Under the pieces are notes generated by a model. It did no database searches. It saw nothing but the letters and a program-made list of their open reading frames with translations, and had not been told where the DNA came from. Source: Acidobacteriota bacterium (lineage in GTDB: Bacteria; Acidobacteriota; Aminicenantia; Aminicenantales; Saccharicenantaceae). From it: a DNA stretch of 64,000 bases. The position numbers and the translations under genes were made by a program. Positions 32,808 to 40,480 of this stretch are shown piece after piece (within the stretch, counting starts at the first letter, position 1; each line of letters begins with the position of its first letter). The stretch spans positions 1 to 64,000 of the forward strand of contig JBDKSB010000007.1 in the NCBI GenBank assembly GCA_039683095.1, given 5' to 3'.

Positions 32808-32880
32808 CTAGCTACCTCCCCTAATGAGAATCCCACGCCTCCCGAAACGTCTATCTAAGTGAGTCACGATTAATGACCGA
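32808..32880 (-). repeat. Recurrent leader, copy C (diverged)
   Basis: Minus-strand sequence with TTAGATAGACGTTTCGGGAG followed by GCGTGG and AGGGGAGG aligns with copies A and B over its length but with more changes. It occupies the whole gap between the genes at 32887 and 32807. Confidence 0.4.
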
Positions 32881-32886
32881 TCCACT

Positions 32887-33351
32887 CTATTCCATAACCT
32901 CCGGTGTCCACTGCATGATCGGCTTCATCGCCAAATAACGTGCTTCACCTCTCAGGTCTGGCCTATGCGCGTTATCAGTAAGCAATTCAAAAGCCCCTTT
33001 TGGGCAAAGCATAAAGCAGAACCTAGGCATCATTCTAGAAAACAATCGCGCATACCCCTTGAGGTGCTTCTTGTTCCAAAACATCAACACCTCTGTGTCC
33101 TCGCTAAGCGACTTTGCCTTCATTGCTTCGCAAAGGTTCTTAAAGTCGAGCTTGTGGCAAATGAACCCTTCAACTTGCTGTGGCATCTTTGAACATTCGA
33201 ACGTAACTGCCGCGTACGGCATGGTCCTGTTCGGGGCGTGGACTCTGCCGCTCTTAATCTCTGCCATCGGTGTACAGTCCTTTACTCTACACGCATCTCC
33301 CTCTATTACTTGCCAGTCGATATCTCTAAGCATTGTTGTTTGACCAGCCAT
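32887..33351 (-). CDS. Hypothetical protein of the accessory array
   Basis: The 154-residue product is soluble. It contains seven cysteines, among them FECSKMPQQVEGFICHKLDF and FCFMLCPKG, but no regular zinc-finger spacing. GGGAGGA precedes ATG 33351. It is flanked on both sides by the recurrent leader. No family is recognised. Confidence 0.55.
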   Translation of the reverse strand: MAGQTTMLRDIDWQVIEGDACRVKDCTPMAEIKSGRVHAPNRTMPYAAVTFECSKMPQQVEGFICHKLDFKNLCEAMKAKSLSEDTEVLMFWNKKHLKGYARLFSRMMPRFCFMLCPKGAFELLTDNAHRPDLRGEARYLAMKPIMQWTPEVME

Positions 33352-33420
33352 TTCAATCCTCCCTTGTGAGGCTTCGACGCCTCTTCGAGCATCTATTTCT
33401 ACGAGGCGTGATCCTAAAGA
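33352..33420 (-). repeat. Recurrent leader, copy B
   Basis: On the minus strand GATCACGCCTCGTAGAAATA is followed by GATGCTCGAAGAGGCGTCG and a ribosome site. ACGCCTC and GAGGCGT can pair around an 18-base loop. It matches copy A closely over about 35 bases although the genes that follow are unrelated. Confidence 0.5.
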
Positions 33421-33442
33421 AGAGAAAGCGGGTCTTGGTGAA

Positions 33443-34228
33443 CTAGCTGATCTGCGTGCTTGCCTTTGCTTTTAAGATCTCCTCGGCTTCCTTCAGGCCC
33501 GGCGCGAGAATACGCAACCGATCATTCCCGTCATTGTCTACAACTGATAAAATCCTCTGCACTGCCATTCGCGCGTTATCTGGCGTGAACTGATTTCGCG
33601 TGATGGTATCAATGAGGTCTTGTTTAGATAATCTCCGCGGATGATAGTGAGCCAAAGCCAAGAGCGCTACGTCTCTTGCAGTCTTCTTTCTGAGGTGGAA
33701 ATAGACGCGGCCATCAATTTCTTCTATAGAGGGATACTTCTTAGCAGTCAGAGAATCAACTAGTGCTTTTGCCTCTTCGGTATGCATGACGCCCTTTTGG
33801 GAAAGGCGCATCAACTCAGCAAGAACCCACGAGCATGTAGGCACTGCGACACCAGCGTCCATTTCGTTCGGATCAATGTCCCCGGGATCATGTCGGCCTC
33901 CACGGTTACTTGCAATATCATAAATGAACCGGCAGGCTCGGGGGGTCAAGACTCTAATACTGTCGTCGTACGTTCCACGAGGTAGGTTCTCTAGCCCATT
34001 AATGATCGTATCCGCACTAAATCCTCTTCCTGAGGGCAGGGTGTTTCCTACATGAATACATAGGGCCTTCAATACGGCCTCGACAAACTTCCCTACTTTA
34101 AAGAGACAGTTTTCCCACCTGCCAGCCTGGAACTCACTAACAAGAATGGTATAGTGGCGAAACGCGGCCGAAATGTTTTTCTTGGGAAAATGGGGAACTA
34201 GGAGCTCTTGTATACGTATCTTAGCCAT
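33443..34228 (-). CDS. Abi_C/HEPN-like protein with a C-terminal winged-helix-like domain
   Basis: The 261-residue product has a helical N-terminal half containing SEFQAGRWENCLFKVGKFVE and SNRGGRHDPGDIDPNEMDAG. This resembles the abortive-infection C-terminal (Abi_C/HEPN-like) fold, where an Arg...His pair sits before a helix. Residues 185-260 look like a winged helix (LSKQDLIDTITRNQFTPDNARMA region). Its start overlaps the upstream gene's stop by 8 bases. The three genes 34989-33443 form a tight operon. A toxin or RNase role is inferred only from the weak HEPN resemblance. Confidence 0.5.
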   Translation of the reverse strand: MAKIRIQELLVPHFPKKNISAAFRHYTILVSEFQAGRWENCLFKVGKFVEAVLKALCIHVGNTLPSGRGFSADTIINGLENLPRGTYDDSIRVLTPRACRFIYDIASNRGGRHDPGDIDPNEMDAGVAVPTCSWVLAELMRLSQKGVMHTEEAKALVDSLTAKKYPSIEEIDGRVYFHLRKKTARDVALLALAHYHPRRLSKQDLIDTITRNQFTPDNARMAVQRILSVVDNDGNDRLRILAPGLKEAEEILKAKASTQIS

Positions 34229-34664
34229 TGGCCTTAGGGAATATCTTTTTCCAATTTGGCCGCAGGAAGTAGACGCCCTTTTTCTTGGAATTGACCCAAT
34301 CGTTTTCTATTGCCCGCCCAGGGTAACTGGGATGAAACGCCATGCCCAATAGGGTGGCCGACTTCATTTTGCTCCACTGTTTTTCAATGTCCTTGGAAGC
34401 GACCTCCGCCTTTTCATCACCCTTTGCGAGGTAGCTAAGAAGAAGGGCGAACTTTGCTGGACCGCCCATTCCTTTGGCGTAACTCTTGATGAACGCTCGT
34501 ATCGGCTTGCCAAAATCGGGACTCAGTTCCTTCGGTTTCTGATCATGGGGTACATTTCTTTTTGTTGAGCGGTGCGCTGGCGCCGAGTCCTCCACGCTCT
34601 TGAGACACTTATCAGCAAGAGCCTTGATCTGCTGGAGATAAGATACAAACTCGTCTTTATCCAT
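34221..34664 (-). CDS. Hypothetical protein, middle gene of a three-gene operon
   Basis: The 147-residue product is helical and basic, with FIKSYAKGMGGPAKFALLLSYLAKG in the middle (cut here into the KSYAKGMGGPAKFALL core). It ends in a strand-rich WVNSKKKGVYFLRPNWKKIF that looks like the wing of a winged helix. ATG 34664 follows the previous stop by 4 bases, with AGGAGG about 11 bases upstream; an in-frame start at 34685 would overlap that gene. The function is unknown; tight spacing suggests a complex with its neighbours. Confidence 0.55.
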   Translation of the reverse strand: MDKDEFVSYLQQIKALADKCLKSVEDSAPAHRSTKRNVPHDQKPKELSPDFGKPIRAFIKSYAKGMGGPAKFALLLSYLAKGDEKAEVASKDIEKQWSKMKSATLLGMAFHPSYPGRAIENDWVNSKKKGVYFLRPNWKKIFPKANG

Positions 34665-34668
34665 ATAT

Positions 34669-34989
34669 TCACTTCCTCCTAACAAATACGTTTCGTCCGC
34701 CTTCCTTTAGTAACACGAGTGGACCTCGACGTGTTGAAAGTCCCTTAAGGGCCATATCAACAGCCTGTCTGCTCCAATGGTAACCATTCTTGGTAAGAGC
34801 ATCCCAGACTTCACCGAGTTTTCTTTTTTCGCTGAAAAATCCCTTGGAAATAAGGAAGCGTACTCCCCCCGTGGCTCCACTATAGCTCTCCGCTTTCTTA
34901 TCGGGATTCGGCTTCGCTTTCCTAACGAATACTGCGTCTTCAAGACGAGCTATCCGCGCCTCAAGAGCCTTTATTGCTTCGTCTGACAT
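34669..34989 (-). CDS. Small coiled-coil and winged-helix protein
   Basis: The 106-residue product has a short N-terminal coiled coil (IKALEARIARLEDAV). It is followed by a winged-helix-like domain with GGVRFLISKGFF, KLGEVWDALTKNGYHWSRQA and a hairpin ending GGRNVFVRRK. Similar domains are common next to unknown genes in mobile regions of bacteria and archaea. CTAAGGAGG precedes ATG 34989. It is the first gene of the operon and may be its DNA-binding regulator. Confidence 0.55.
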   Translation of the reverse strand: MSDEAIKALEARIARLEDAVFVRKAKPNPDKKAESYSGATGGVRFLISKGFFSEKRKLGEVWDALTKNGYHWSRQAVDMALKGLSTRRGPLVLLKEGGRNVFVRRK

Positions 34990-35155
34990 CCCCAGGCACC
35001 TCCTTAGAGATGAACTATTGATGAAAGCGTACTGCTAACTTATTGTTAATTCAAGCCTTTTTTGGCTCTCCCCGCCCGTATGCTGGTAGAACAGAGGCAG
35101 GGCTGGTATTAGGGGTGGTTCGCCAATAGCCAGCCTCGGCGCTGGCGGCATGTAG

Positions 35156-35827
35156 TTAACGAATTATCTCACCCATCATGGACATTATTTCTTCAGAATA
35201 TATGCCAAAAAGGAACTCTTCAATTTCCCGGTCGGTCAGGTTGGCACTCTCAGGGTCGTTTCTCGTCTTGACCCAAGCAGCACGGTAAGTTTCCGTCTTT
35301 TTAAATAGCTCGAATTGGGCTTTGCGAAATTTGTTGAACGCCCGCCTGCTACCCCGCCATTCCTTTATAATCTCCCCCTTGCTAACCCAGAGTATCCAAT
35401 AGCTCGAATATTCGGAGGCATACCCCATCATCACTCGCTTAACTAATTTGCCCGTTGGCACAATGATGTGGCCGCTAAACCATTCGGCAAAGACTTCACG
35501 TTGTCCTGGGAATATTTCACTCAGGACGGAACGCCACCTATTCTCTTCCGGCCCCTCCATTGAGGCGAGAATTCGAATATCGGTAATGACAAGTTTCTTA
35601 TTCTTGAACTCCCAAGATGCAACATATCCGCGCCATAAGCCGGTCGAATGAATCCGAGATCTCGGGCGGCTGTCGGGATGCTGTTCGAGGTAACGCTCAA
35701 GAGGATTAGTTTGGATTTTGTACTTCTTTCCCTCGTGAGTTAGTATGTCGCCTTGCTGCGCAGTCCCAAAAACGAACTGACCGCAGATCCCCACGAATAA
35801 CAGAAGTGTGAGTAGAATGCGCCGCAC
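35156..35827 (-). CDS. Exported protein of unknown function
   Basis: The 223-residue product starts with GTG at 35827 after GGGAGGAG and has a clear signal peptide (RRILLTLLLFVGICGQFVFG). The mature part contains EGKKYKIQTNPLERYLEQHP, LWRGYVASWEF, LFP-like SEIFPGQREVFAEWFSG and MMGYAS. I recall this pattern in a family of uncharacterised periplasmic proteins found in many Gram-negatives. Function unknown. It is 29 bases downstream of the next array gene. Confidence 0.65.
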   Translation of the reverse strand: MRRILLTLLLFVGICGQFVFGTAQQGDILTHEGKKYKIQTNPLERYLEQHPDSRPRSRIHSTGLWRGYVASWEFKNKKLVITDIRILASMEGPEENRWRSVLSEIFPGQREVFAEWFSGHIIVPTGKLVKRVMMGYASEYSSYWILWVSKGEIIKEWRGSRRAFNKFRKAQFELFKKTETYRAAWVKTRNDPESANLTDREIEEFLFGIYSEEIMSMMGEIIR

Positions 35828-35856
35828 GTTACTCCTCCCTTTATTGAGCTAAGGAA

Positions 35857-36252
35857 CTACCTAGCCTTGCCATCCTTCCTGGCCACCAATGGGATTAGTG
35901 CAAGCCTTGGCCGATTCCTTTCCTTATCCCACGAAATCGTGATGGTGTATTGCTTCAACGTAGTCCTGACATAGCGGTTTTGCTTCGCCGTCCTGTAAAG
36001 TGTCAGCTGCGCTTGAAGTTCATCTCCCGGCTCATATAGATCGGGTCGGGTAGATTTGGGTGTGATCTTCACTATCTTGCCTTCGGCAATCAACTTCGTT
36101 ATCTCCGCCAGTGAATAAAGCCGGTATCCCAGCCCTGGCTCCCTCTTAATTCGATAGCCATACTTCCTCAGCTGGATCGGAGTGAAGAGCTCTTCGTCTT
36201 CGAAGAATACATTAGGGAACGGCGGATAGTCATTCTCCTTCTTTTCGGTCAT
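35857..36252 (-). CDS. Hypothetical protein with a MerR-like N-terminal motif
   Basis: The 131-residue product has FTPIQLRKYGYRIKREPGLG, then YRLYSLAEITKLIAEGKIV. This recalls a short helix-turn-helix or MerR-type recognition region, followed by a basic strand-rich C-terminus. I chose ATG 36252 because GGAGG lies 6 bases before it; the frame extends 37 codons further upstream over the recurrent leader. The function is unknown. Confidence 0.5.
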   Translation of the reverse strand: MTEKKENDYPPFPNVFFEDEELFTPIQLRKYGYRIKREPGLGYRLYSLAEITKLIAEGKIVKITPKSTRPDLYEPGDELQAQLTLYRTAKQNRYVRTTLKQYTITISWDKERNRPRLALIPLVARKDGKAR

Positions 36253-36264
36253 GCTTTCCTCCCG

Positions 36265-36322
36265 GCTAACTCTGATCCTAACAAAACCGGCCCGGCCATT
36301 ACAATCAGACCCCTTTTCCGCC
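36265..36322 (-). repeat. Recurrent leader of the second type, copy 2
   Basis: On the minus strand it begins GGCGGAAAAGGGG and ends GGTTTTGTTAGGATCAGAGT, matching 29304-29357 although the genes that follow are unrelated. Just upstream, GATCACG and GCGAGCGGAGGGGGC resemble the first-type leaders. Confidence 0.5.
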
Positions 36323-36680
36323 CCCTCCGCTCGCCTCAGCGACGTGATCTCCCGCCTAACCATATCCTAAGACTGGTTTAGAATCGTTCGCCTCGTATAC
36401 GCGATCCTGCGAAAGCCGACGCCTCCTCCTCCGTCGCGCCTGCGGCGCTCCGTCGTCCTCGGCATCGACTTTCTCCGGACGACAGTGCAAGAACAGACGC
36501 TTCTTCTGGCCTGATCAGATTCTTTTTCACTGCCCGCTTCGGGCAGTCATCCGCCGCTTCGGCGGATGTGCCATCCTCTCCCGGCATGGACGTTTCTTAT
36601 CCGTCCTGCCCGAGTTAATATCTATTTAATATATTACCCTCCCTGCATCTCATTGACTATGAACACGCTTACAGTGATTT
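36323..36680. other. Gene-free stretch with twin GC hairpins and an AT-rich patch
   Basis: Two perfect 8-bp hairpins with the same CTT loop follow each other: ACTGCCCG/CGGGCAGT (36529-36547) and ATCCGCCG/CGGCGGAT (36549-36566). An AT-only stretch of about 20 bases lies at 36618-36638. A minus-strand 69-codon frame here (36378-36587) has no ribosome site and is not supported. With the nearby direct repeats this could be a replication or transfer origin. Confidence 0.4.
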
Positions 36681-36733
36681 GACTCAGTAAGAATGAAAAG
36701 TCAGAGCCAAAAACTCAGTAAAAACGAAAAGTC
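36681..36733. repeat. Two iteron-like direct repeats
   Basis: ACTCAGTAAGAATGAAAAGTC (36682-36702) and ACTCAGTAAAAACGAAAAGTC (36713-36733) differ at two positions and are 31 bases apart, three helical turns. They lie about 35 bases downstream of the stop of the putative initiator gene. Initiator-binding iterons have this size and spacing, but two copies are few. Confidence 0.5.
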
Positions 36734-36767
36734 GCTTGATCGGTCTGCTAATCCGATAGAATCGTGA

Positions 36768-37847
36768 TTAGTGTGACTGAGCCGCTCGAACCTTTTCCTG
36801 GCGGAAGTGACTCATGAGAAGACGTTTGATCTCTTTCTTGCTGGCCTTCAGGACCCAGATCCGCTCCTGTCCCACGCCCCCACGAAGCCGCTCGGTCGTC
36901 TTGTCGCGTCGCCAGTCCACGGCGGTCGTGATCTCAGAAAGATACTTCTCGATGTACTCGGGCTGGAACTTGACGGGCGTCTCAGAATAGCCGAGCACCC
37001 GGCAAGCCACCGGGTAGGTCAGCCACCAGCCTCCCCTCCTGAGCACAAAAGGAAGACCCTGGCGGTATAACAGCTGAGCCCCTTTGGACATTTTATATGC
37101 AATCTTTGCGATCTCAAGGAGCCGATGGTAGGACTGGTTGTTCAGGATGAGTTCGGAGAATCTAGGTGCCAATCGGCCCGAGAAGATCAGATCCTCCCTG
37201 CCACTTTCTTTTCCGGGTCGTCCACGGCGCTTCACTATCTGCACGTCCCAGTCCATGATAAACTGCGTTCCTCGGATGGTAACGACCTTCTTCCAACCCT
37301 TCTTCTTATCCTTCTCCTCCCAAACGTGATACTGACTCAACGTCCAATTCAGCAAGCATGCGAAGGCTTGGATCAATTCTGAGAAGCTGACCTTGCGTCC
37401 GGTGGCCTTTCTGACCTCAGACATAGAGAGCTCGAACTTCAGGATGTGCTCCTCCCCCCCCGGCGAAATGATCACCTTGTCGGCGATGTGCCGTTTTGGG
37501 TTCCTTATAATCGGATTTAGTAGGGCTTCCAGGAACCAGATCGCCGTCAACGGCAGTGCCTGAGGATTCACGTTGCCCGTTTCCGGGTTAACCGGCAAGT
37601 GAGCCCAGTGGAGGGACTGGTCCTTCAAGAGCGGCCTGTTCTCCCTCTCCTCTTTAAGACGTCGCTCCTCCTCCTGTAATCTCACTAATTGCCGCGTGTA
37701 CCAGGAGAGGATGTCCAGCGGTTTGCTGCCAGGAGTCGGCCGGGATAGCCACATTTGAATGTAGCCCCAGTAGGCCTTGTCCTCTAATGCTTCCTCGGTC
37801 AGGTAGGGCCAAAGTTGAATTGCCCTTCCCTTACTTACGTCGATCAT
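36768..37847 (-). CDS. Putative plasmid-type replication initiator (winged-helix protein)
   Basis: The 359-residue product is basic and soluble. It has two regions that look like winged helices: LKFELSMSEVRKATGRKVSF (about 150-170), and a later part with SKGAQLLYRQGLP, GGWWLTYPVACRVLGYSE and KYLSEI (about 260-330). The layout of a strand, helix and LYR motif followed by a second winged domain recalls Rep_3/TrfA-type initiators. The match is by pattern only. GGCAGGAG precedes ATG 37847; an upstream start in the same frame lacks a ribosome site. Two iteron-like repeats lie just beyond its stop. Confidence 0.4.
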   Translation of the reverse strand: MIDVSKGRAIQLWPYLTEEALEDKAYWGYIQMWLSRPTPGSKPLDILSWYTRQLVRLQEEERRLKEERENRPLLKDQSLHWAHLPVNPETGNVNPQALPLTAIWFLEALLNPIIRNPKRHIADKVIISPGGEEHILKFELSMSEVRKATGRKVSFSELIQAFACLLNWTLSQYHVWEEKDKKKGWKKVVTIRGTQFIMDWDVQIVKRRGRPGKESGREDLIFSGRLAPRFSELILNNQSYHRLLEIAKIAYKMSKGAQLLYRQGLPFVLRRGGWWLTYPVACRVLGYSETPVKFQPEYIEKYLSEITTAVDWRRDKTTERLRGGVGQERIWVLKASKKEIKRLLMSHFRQEKVRAAQSH

Positions 37848-38308
37848 CCTACGCTCCTGCCGGGCACAAACTAGGGTCATACACCCTGATTAGTCGCCCG
37901 AGAGATTGGATGTGGAGTGTCAGGTCAAGATGCCTGATCACATTTAGATAAGCTAATAGTTTGGGACCCCACTGTTTTTCCCGTCTTTCCCTGGCAAGTC
38001 AGCAGATTACGGTCGTCTGCTGGCACACCGTTCGTCAGACCTAAGCGAGATTGGGCACAATTGCCGGCTCATTAGACGAACTGCTCTTTGACAACAGAGG
38101 CGCTTCCCCCACCGAGGCGGCCAGGTTGCTCATCCCATTCTCTTGTTGCATAATCATGGTTAGGGCGAAACGTAATGAAGATAGCCGAACACAGGGCATC
38201 CTCAGTAAGGGTCCGTTTCCCTTATCGGCTGAGTGGCAACGGACCTGCGCGGACGTCGAGAAGGCCATCGGCTAAGCGGACTGGCTTCATGGGGTTCACC
38301 GGCTCGAC
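37848..38308. other. Right border region of the accessory segment
   Basis: No supported gene is present; frames of about 75 codons on both strands (38041-38275) lack ribosome sites and recognisable content. A hairpin CAGCAGA/TCTGCTG lies at 38000-38022. Base composition returns to the core level around 38250, so the accessory region probably ends here. No copy of the tRNA-His 3' end was found at this border. Confidence 0.4.
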
Positions 38309-39439
38309 ATGAAACGAACTGCCGCCGCTCTCTCGATCCTTTTCTGCCTGGGAGGGGTGCAAGCTCAGGAAACCGAAACCTACGTATTGCGCCAGGCCGT
38401 CTCGAATCGCGAGACGATCGTCTACACGCGCGTCATCCGCTTCGACGACCAGAAGCATCTGTTCCACGTTCGGGACTACTACGAGGACGGACAAATCCAG
38501 ATGGACGCCTTCTACTCCTCCTTCGACAAACTGGTGAAGGAGGACTATCAGTGCAACTACCGCTCGAACACCAAGGAAGGGCCGTATAAGGAATGGCACA
38601 GGAACGGGCGCGCGAGATTCAAGGGCCATTTCACGCGGGGAAGGCTGAACGGCGCGAGCACCGACTGGTACGAGAGCGGGCGGAAGGAGGCGGAGCAGAA
38701 CTGGCTCAGCGGACAGTTGCACGGCCGGGTCAGATATTGGTCCGAGAAAGGAGACCTGCAGTTCGATTCGACGTTCGAGCACGGCATGAACCAGCATCGC
38801 AGGAACGTCAGCTATCGATACCTGTCCTACCTCCCCAAGGGCTATGAGGCGGACGCCGTCAGGAAGTGGCCGCTCGTAATCTACCTGCACGGAGGTTCGG
38901 ATAGAGGGACCGATCTGAAGAAGCTGTACTCATCCGGGATCCCCGATCAGGTGTACAGGGGACGGGAGTTCCAGTTCATCATGCTCGCCCCGCAATGTCC
39001 CGAGCATCTCAGGTGGTCGACCGATGACTGGTTCGGGAACTTCTACAAGGAAGTGACCGCCCGGTACAGGATCGACGCCGACAGGGTCTATCTGACCGGG
39101 CCGAGCCTGGGCGGTTCGGGCACCTGGTACATCGCCGCCCGTTATCCCGAGGCGTTCGCGGCCATCGCGCCGATCAGCGGCTTCACGAGCCATCTCGATT
39201 ACATCGACAAGAACATCGACAAGCTGCTCGACATGCCTGTCTGGGCCTTCCACGGGAAGCTGGATACGGTCGTGCCTTTCGAAGAAACGGAGCGGATTGT
39301 CAGGAGGCTGGAGGGGAAGAATCAGAACCTGAGATTTTCTGCCGAACCGGATCTCGGCCACTGGATCCACTGGCAGGTCTATCCGGGCCAGGAGATCTAC
39401 GACTGGCTCCTGCGCTACGACAGAAGATCGAGAAAGTGA
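38309..39439 (+). CDS. Exported esterase with N-terminal MORN-like repeats
   Basis: The 376-residue product has a signal peptide (first about 20 residues). Three or four MORN-like repeats follow (about 60-150: KEGPYKEWHRNGRARFKGHF, then DWYESG and RYWSEKG), and then an alpha/beta-hydrolase domain. The catalytic residues are seen: oxyanion region YLHGGSDRG, nucleophile serine in TGPSLGGSGTW, Asp in GKLDTVVPFEE and His in DLGHWIHW. It resembles phospholipase/carboxylesterase-type polysaccharide or ester hydrolases. The repeat-plus-esterase fusion is uncommon. No strong ribosome site precedes the ATG. Confidence 0.8.
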   Translation: MKRTAAALSILFCLGGVQAQETETYVLRQAVSNRETIVYTRVIRFDDQKHLFHVRDYYEDGQIQMDAFYSSFDKLVKEDYQCNYRSNTKEGPYKEWHRNGRARFKGHFTRGRLNGASTDWYESGRKEAEQNWLSGQLHGRVRYWSEKGDLQFDSTFEHGMNQHRRNVSYRYLSYLPKGYEADAVRKWPLVIYLHGGSDRGTDLKKLYSSGIPDQVYRGREFQFIMLAPQCPEHLRWSTDDWFGNFYKEVTARYRIDADRVYLTGPSLGGSGTWYIAARYPEAFAAIAPISGFTSHLDYIDKNIDKLLDMPVWAFHGKLDTVVPFEETERIVRRLEGKNQNLRFSAEPDLGHWIHWQVYPGQEIYDWLLRYDRRSRK

Positions 39440-39502
39440 CGGCCCTTGCGCCAGTAAGCCAGACCGGGCAAGAAGCGGATGGTTGCCGGGGGGCTGATCG
39501 GT

Positions 39503-39892
39503 CTACCGCCTCTCGGACAGTTCCTGAAGATTATTCCTGATCCACGTATCGGCTTGCGCGGCAATGGCGCTCAATTTATCCATGAGCGCAATGACTTCAT
39601 TGATATAGAGCTTGTTCTTCTCTGAATACGTACGATGGTTTTCCAGTTTTTCCTTGTCCCCGTTTAATGTGGTCTGATAGAGATCCCTCATCGCTTCAAT
39701 TTGCCCGCGGGGAGGCATCCTTTTCCTGGCCAAATAGCCAAGCGTTCCCGCTATAAGATCATCATCGAGGTCGAGACTATCCATGATGTCCGATAAGAAC
39801 TCATCCTTGTCAAGCGGCTCCATGCGGGGCCATGTTATTTTTTCCAGCTGCACCAATAGGCTTCGGGGATCCGCAGCCGTAATTGAGCTCAT
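39503..39892 (-). CDS. Hypothetical helical protein
   Basis: The 129-residue product is soluble, acidic and mainly helical (LSDIMDSLDLDDDLIAGTLG, KRMPPRGQIEAMRDLYQ). I chose ATG 39892 because GGAGAGACGGGA lies before it; an ATG 18 bases upstream is possible. No family is recognised and neighbours give no clue. Confidence 0.5.
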   Translation of the reverse strand: MSSITAADPRSLLVQLEKITWPRMEPLDKDEFLSDIMDSLDLDDDLIAGTLGYLARKRMPPRGQIEAMRDLYQTTLNGDKEKLENHRTYSEKNKLYINEVIALMDKLSAIAAQADTWIRNNLQELSERR

Positions 39893-39971
39893 TCCCGTCT
39901 CTCCATTCATGGCTCATCCGGTCGCGCGGACCGCGACCGGACTCCGGCGATCTCGCCGGGAGATCCCGGCG

Positions 39972-40411
39972 CTAGTTGCCCCGGCTCGGCAGCCGCCAGA
40001 ACCGCCCGGCGTCGGTCGTGTGGATCGCCTCGCCAGTGTCCGGCTTCCACTCCGCGCCCGCCGGCTCGAGGCAGATCCGCAGGGTGACCGGCTTCGACTC
40101 GTAGCCGAATTCGCTGGCCGCGGGCGAGCTGAAGCGGTAGAGGTTCTTGCTCATGTAATGCAGGTACTCTGCCGGGTCGTTCGGCTGCCCGTTCCAGTTG
40201 GTCTCCTTGTTGAGGACGATCTTCTCGTTCCGGACGATGGCTTCGCGCACCTCGGCGATGCTCAGAAGGTCGCCCCGCTCGTTCCGCCAGTAGGCTTCGA
40301 ACGATGGGTCCATGTAGAGCCACTTGCCCTGGCTCGGCGCATAGACGATGTTGATCACGTGGCAGTCGGGATCGTCCGCGTACTTCGGCAGGCAGGTGAT
40401 ATGGCGGCCAC
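39972..40411 (-). pseudogene. C-terminal remnant of a transglutaminase-like protein
   Basis: The frame reads RHITCLPKYADDPDCHVINI and then VYAPSQGKWLYMDPSFEAYW. This has the His and Asp part of a transglutaminase-like catalytic triad (H in CHVINI and D in MDPSF). The upstream part with the catalytic cysteine is missing; the coding signal fades at about 40410-40440. The remaining C-terminal region lacks other features. It is most likely a truncated pseudogene. Confidence 0.55.
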
Positions 40412-40480
40412 GACTGCCTCGCCCTTCTCCTCTCTCTCCTCGGCCTGAGTAGCCCGACCGCGACGCGCCGTCGGCGCCGC

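Noticed and set aside
28616-36370. Integron cassette array (small unknown genes with recurring intergenic sequences)
   Set aside because: The recurring leaders lack paired attC boxes (RYYYAAC ... GTTRRRY) bounding each gene. No integron integrase is seen in the window.
36378-36587. 69-codon minus-strand frame
   Set aside because: Low-complexity arginine/serine-rich reading of a hairpin-rich segment, without a ribosome site.
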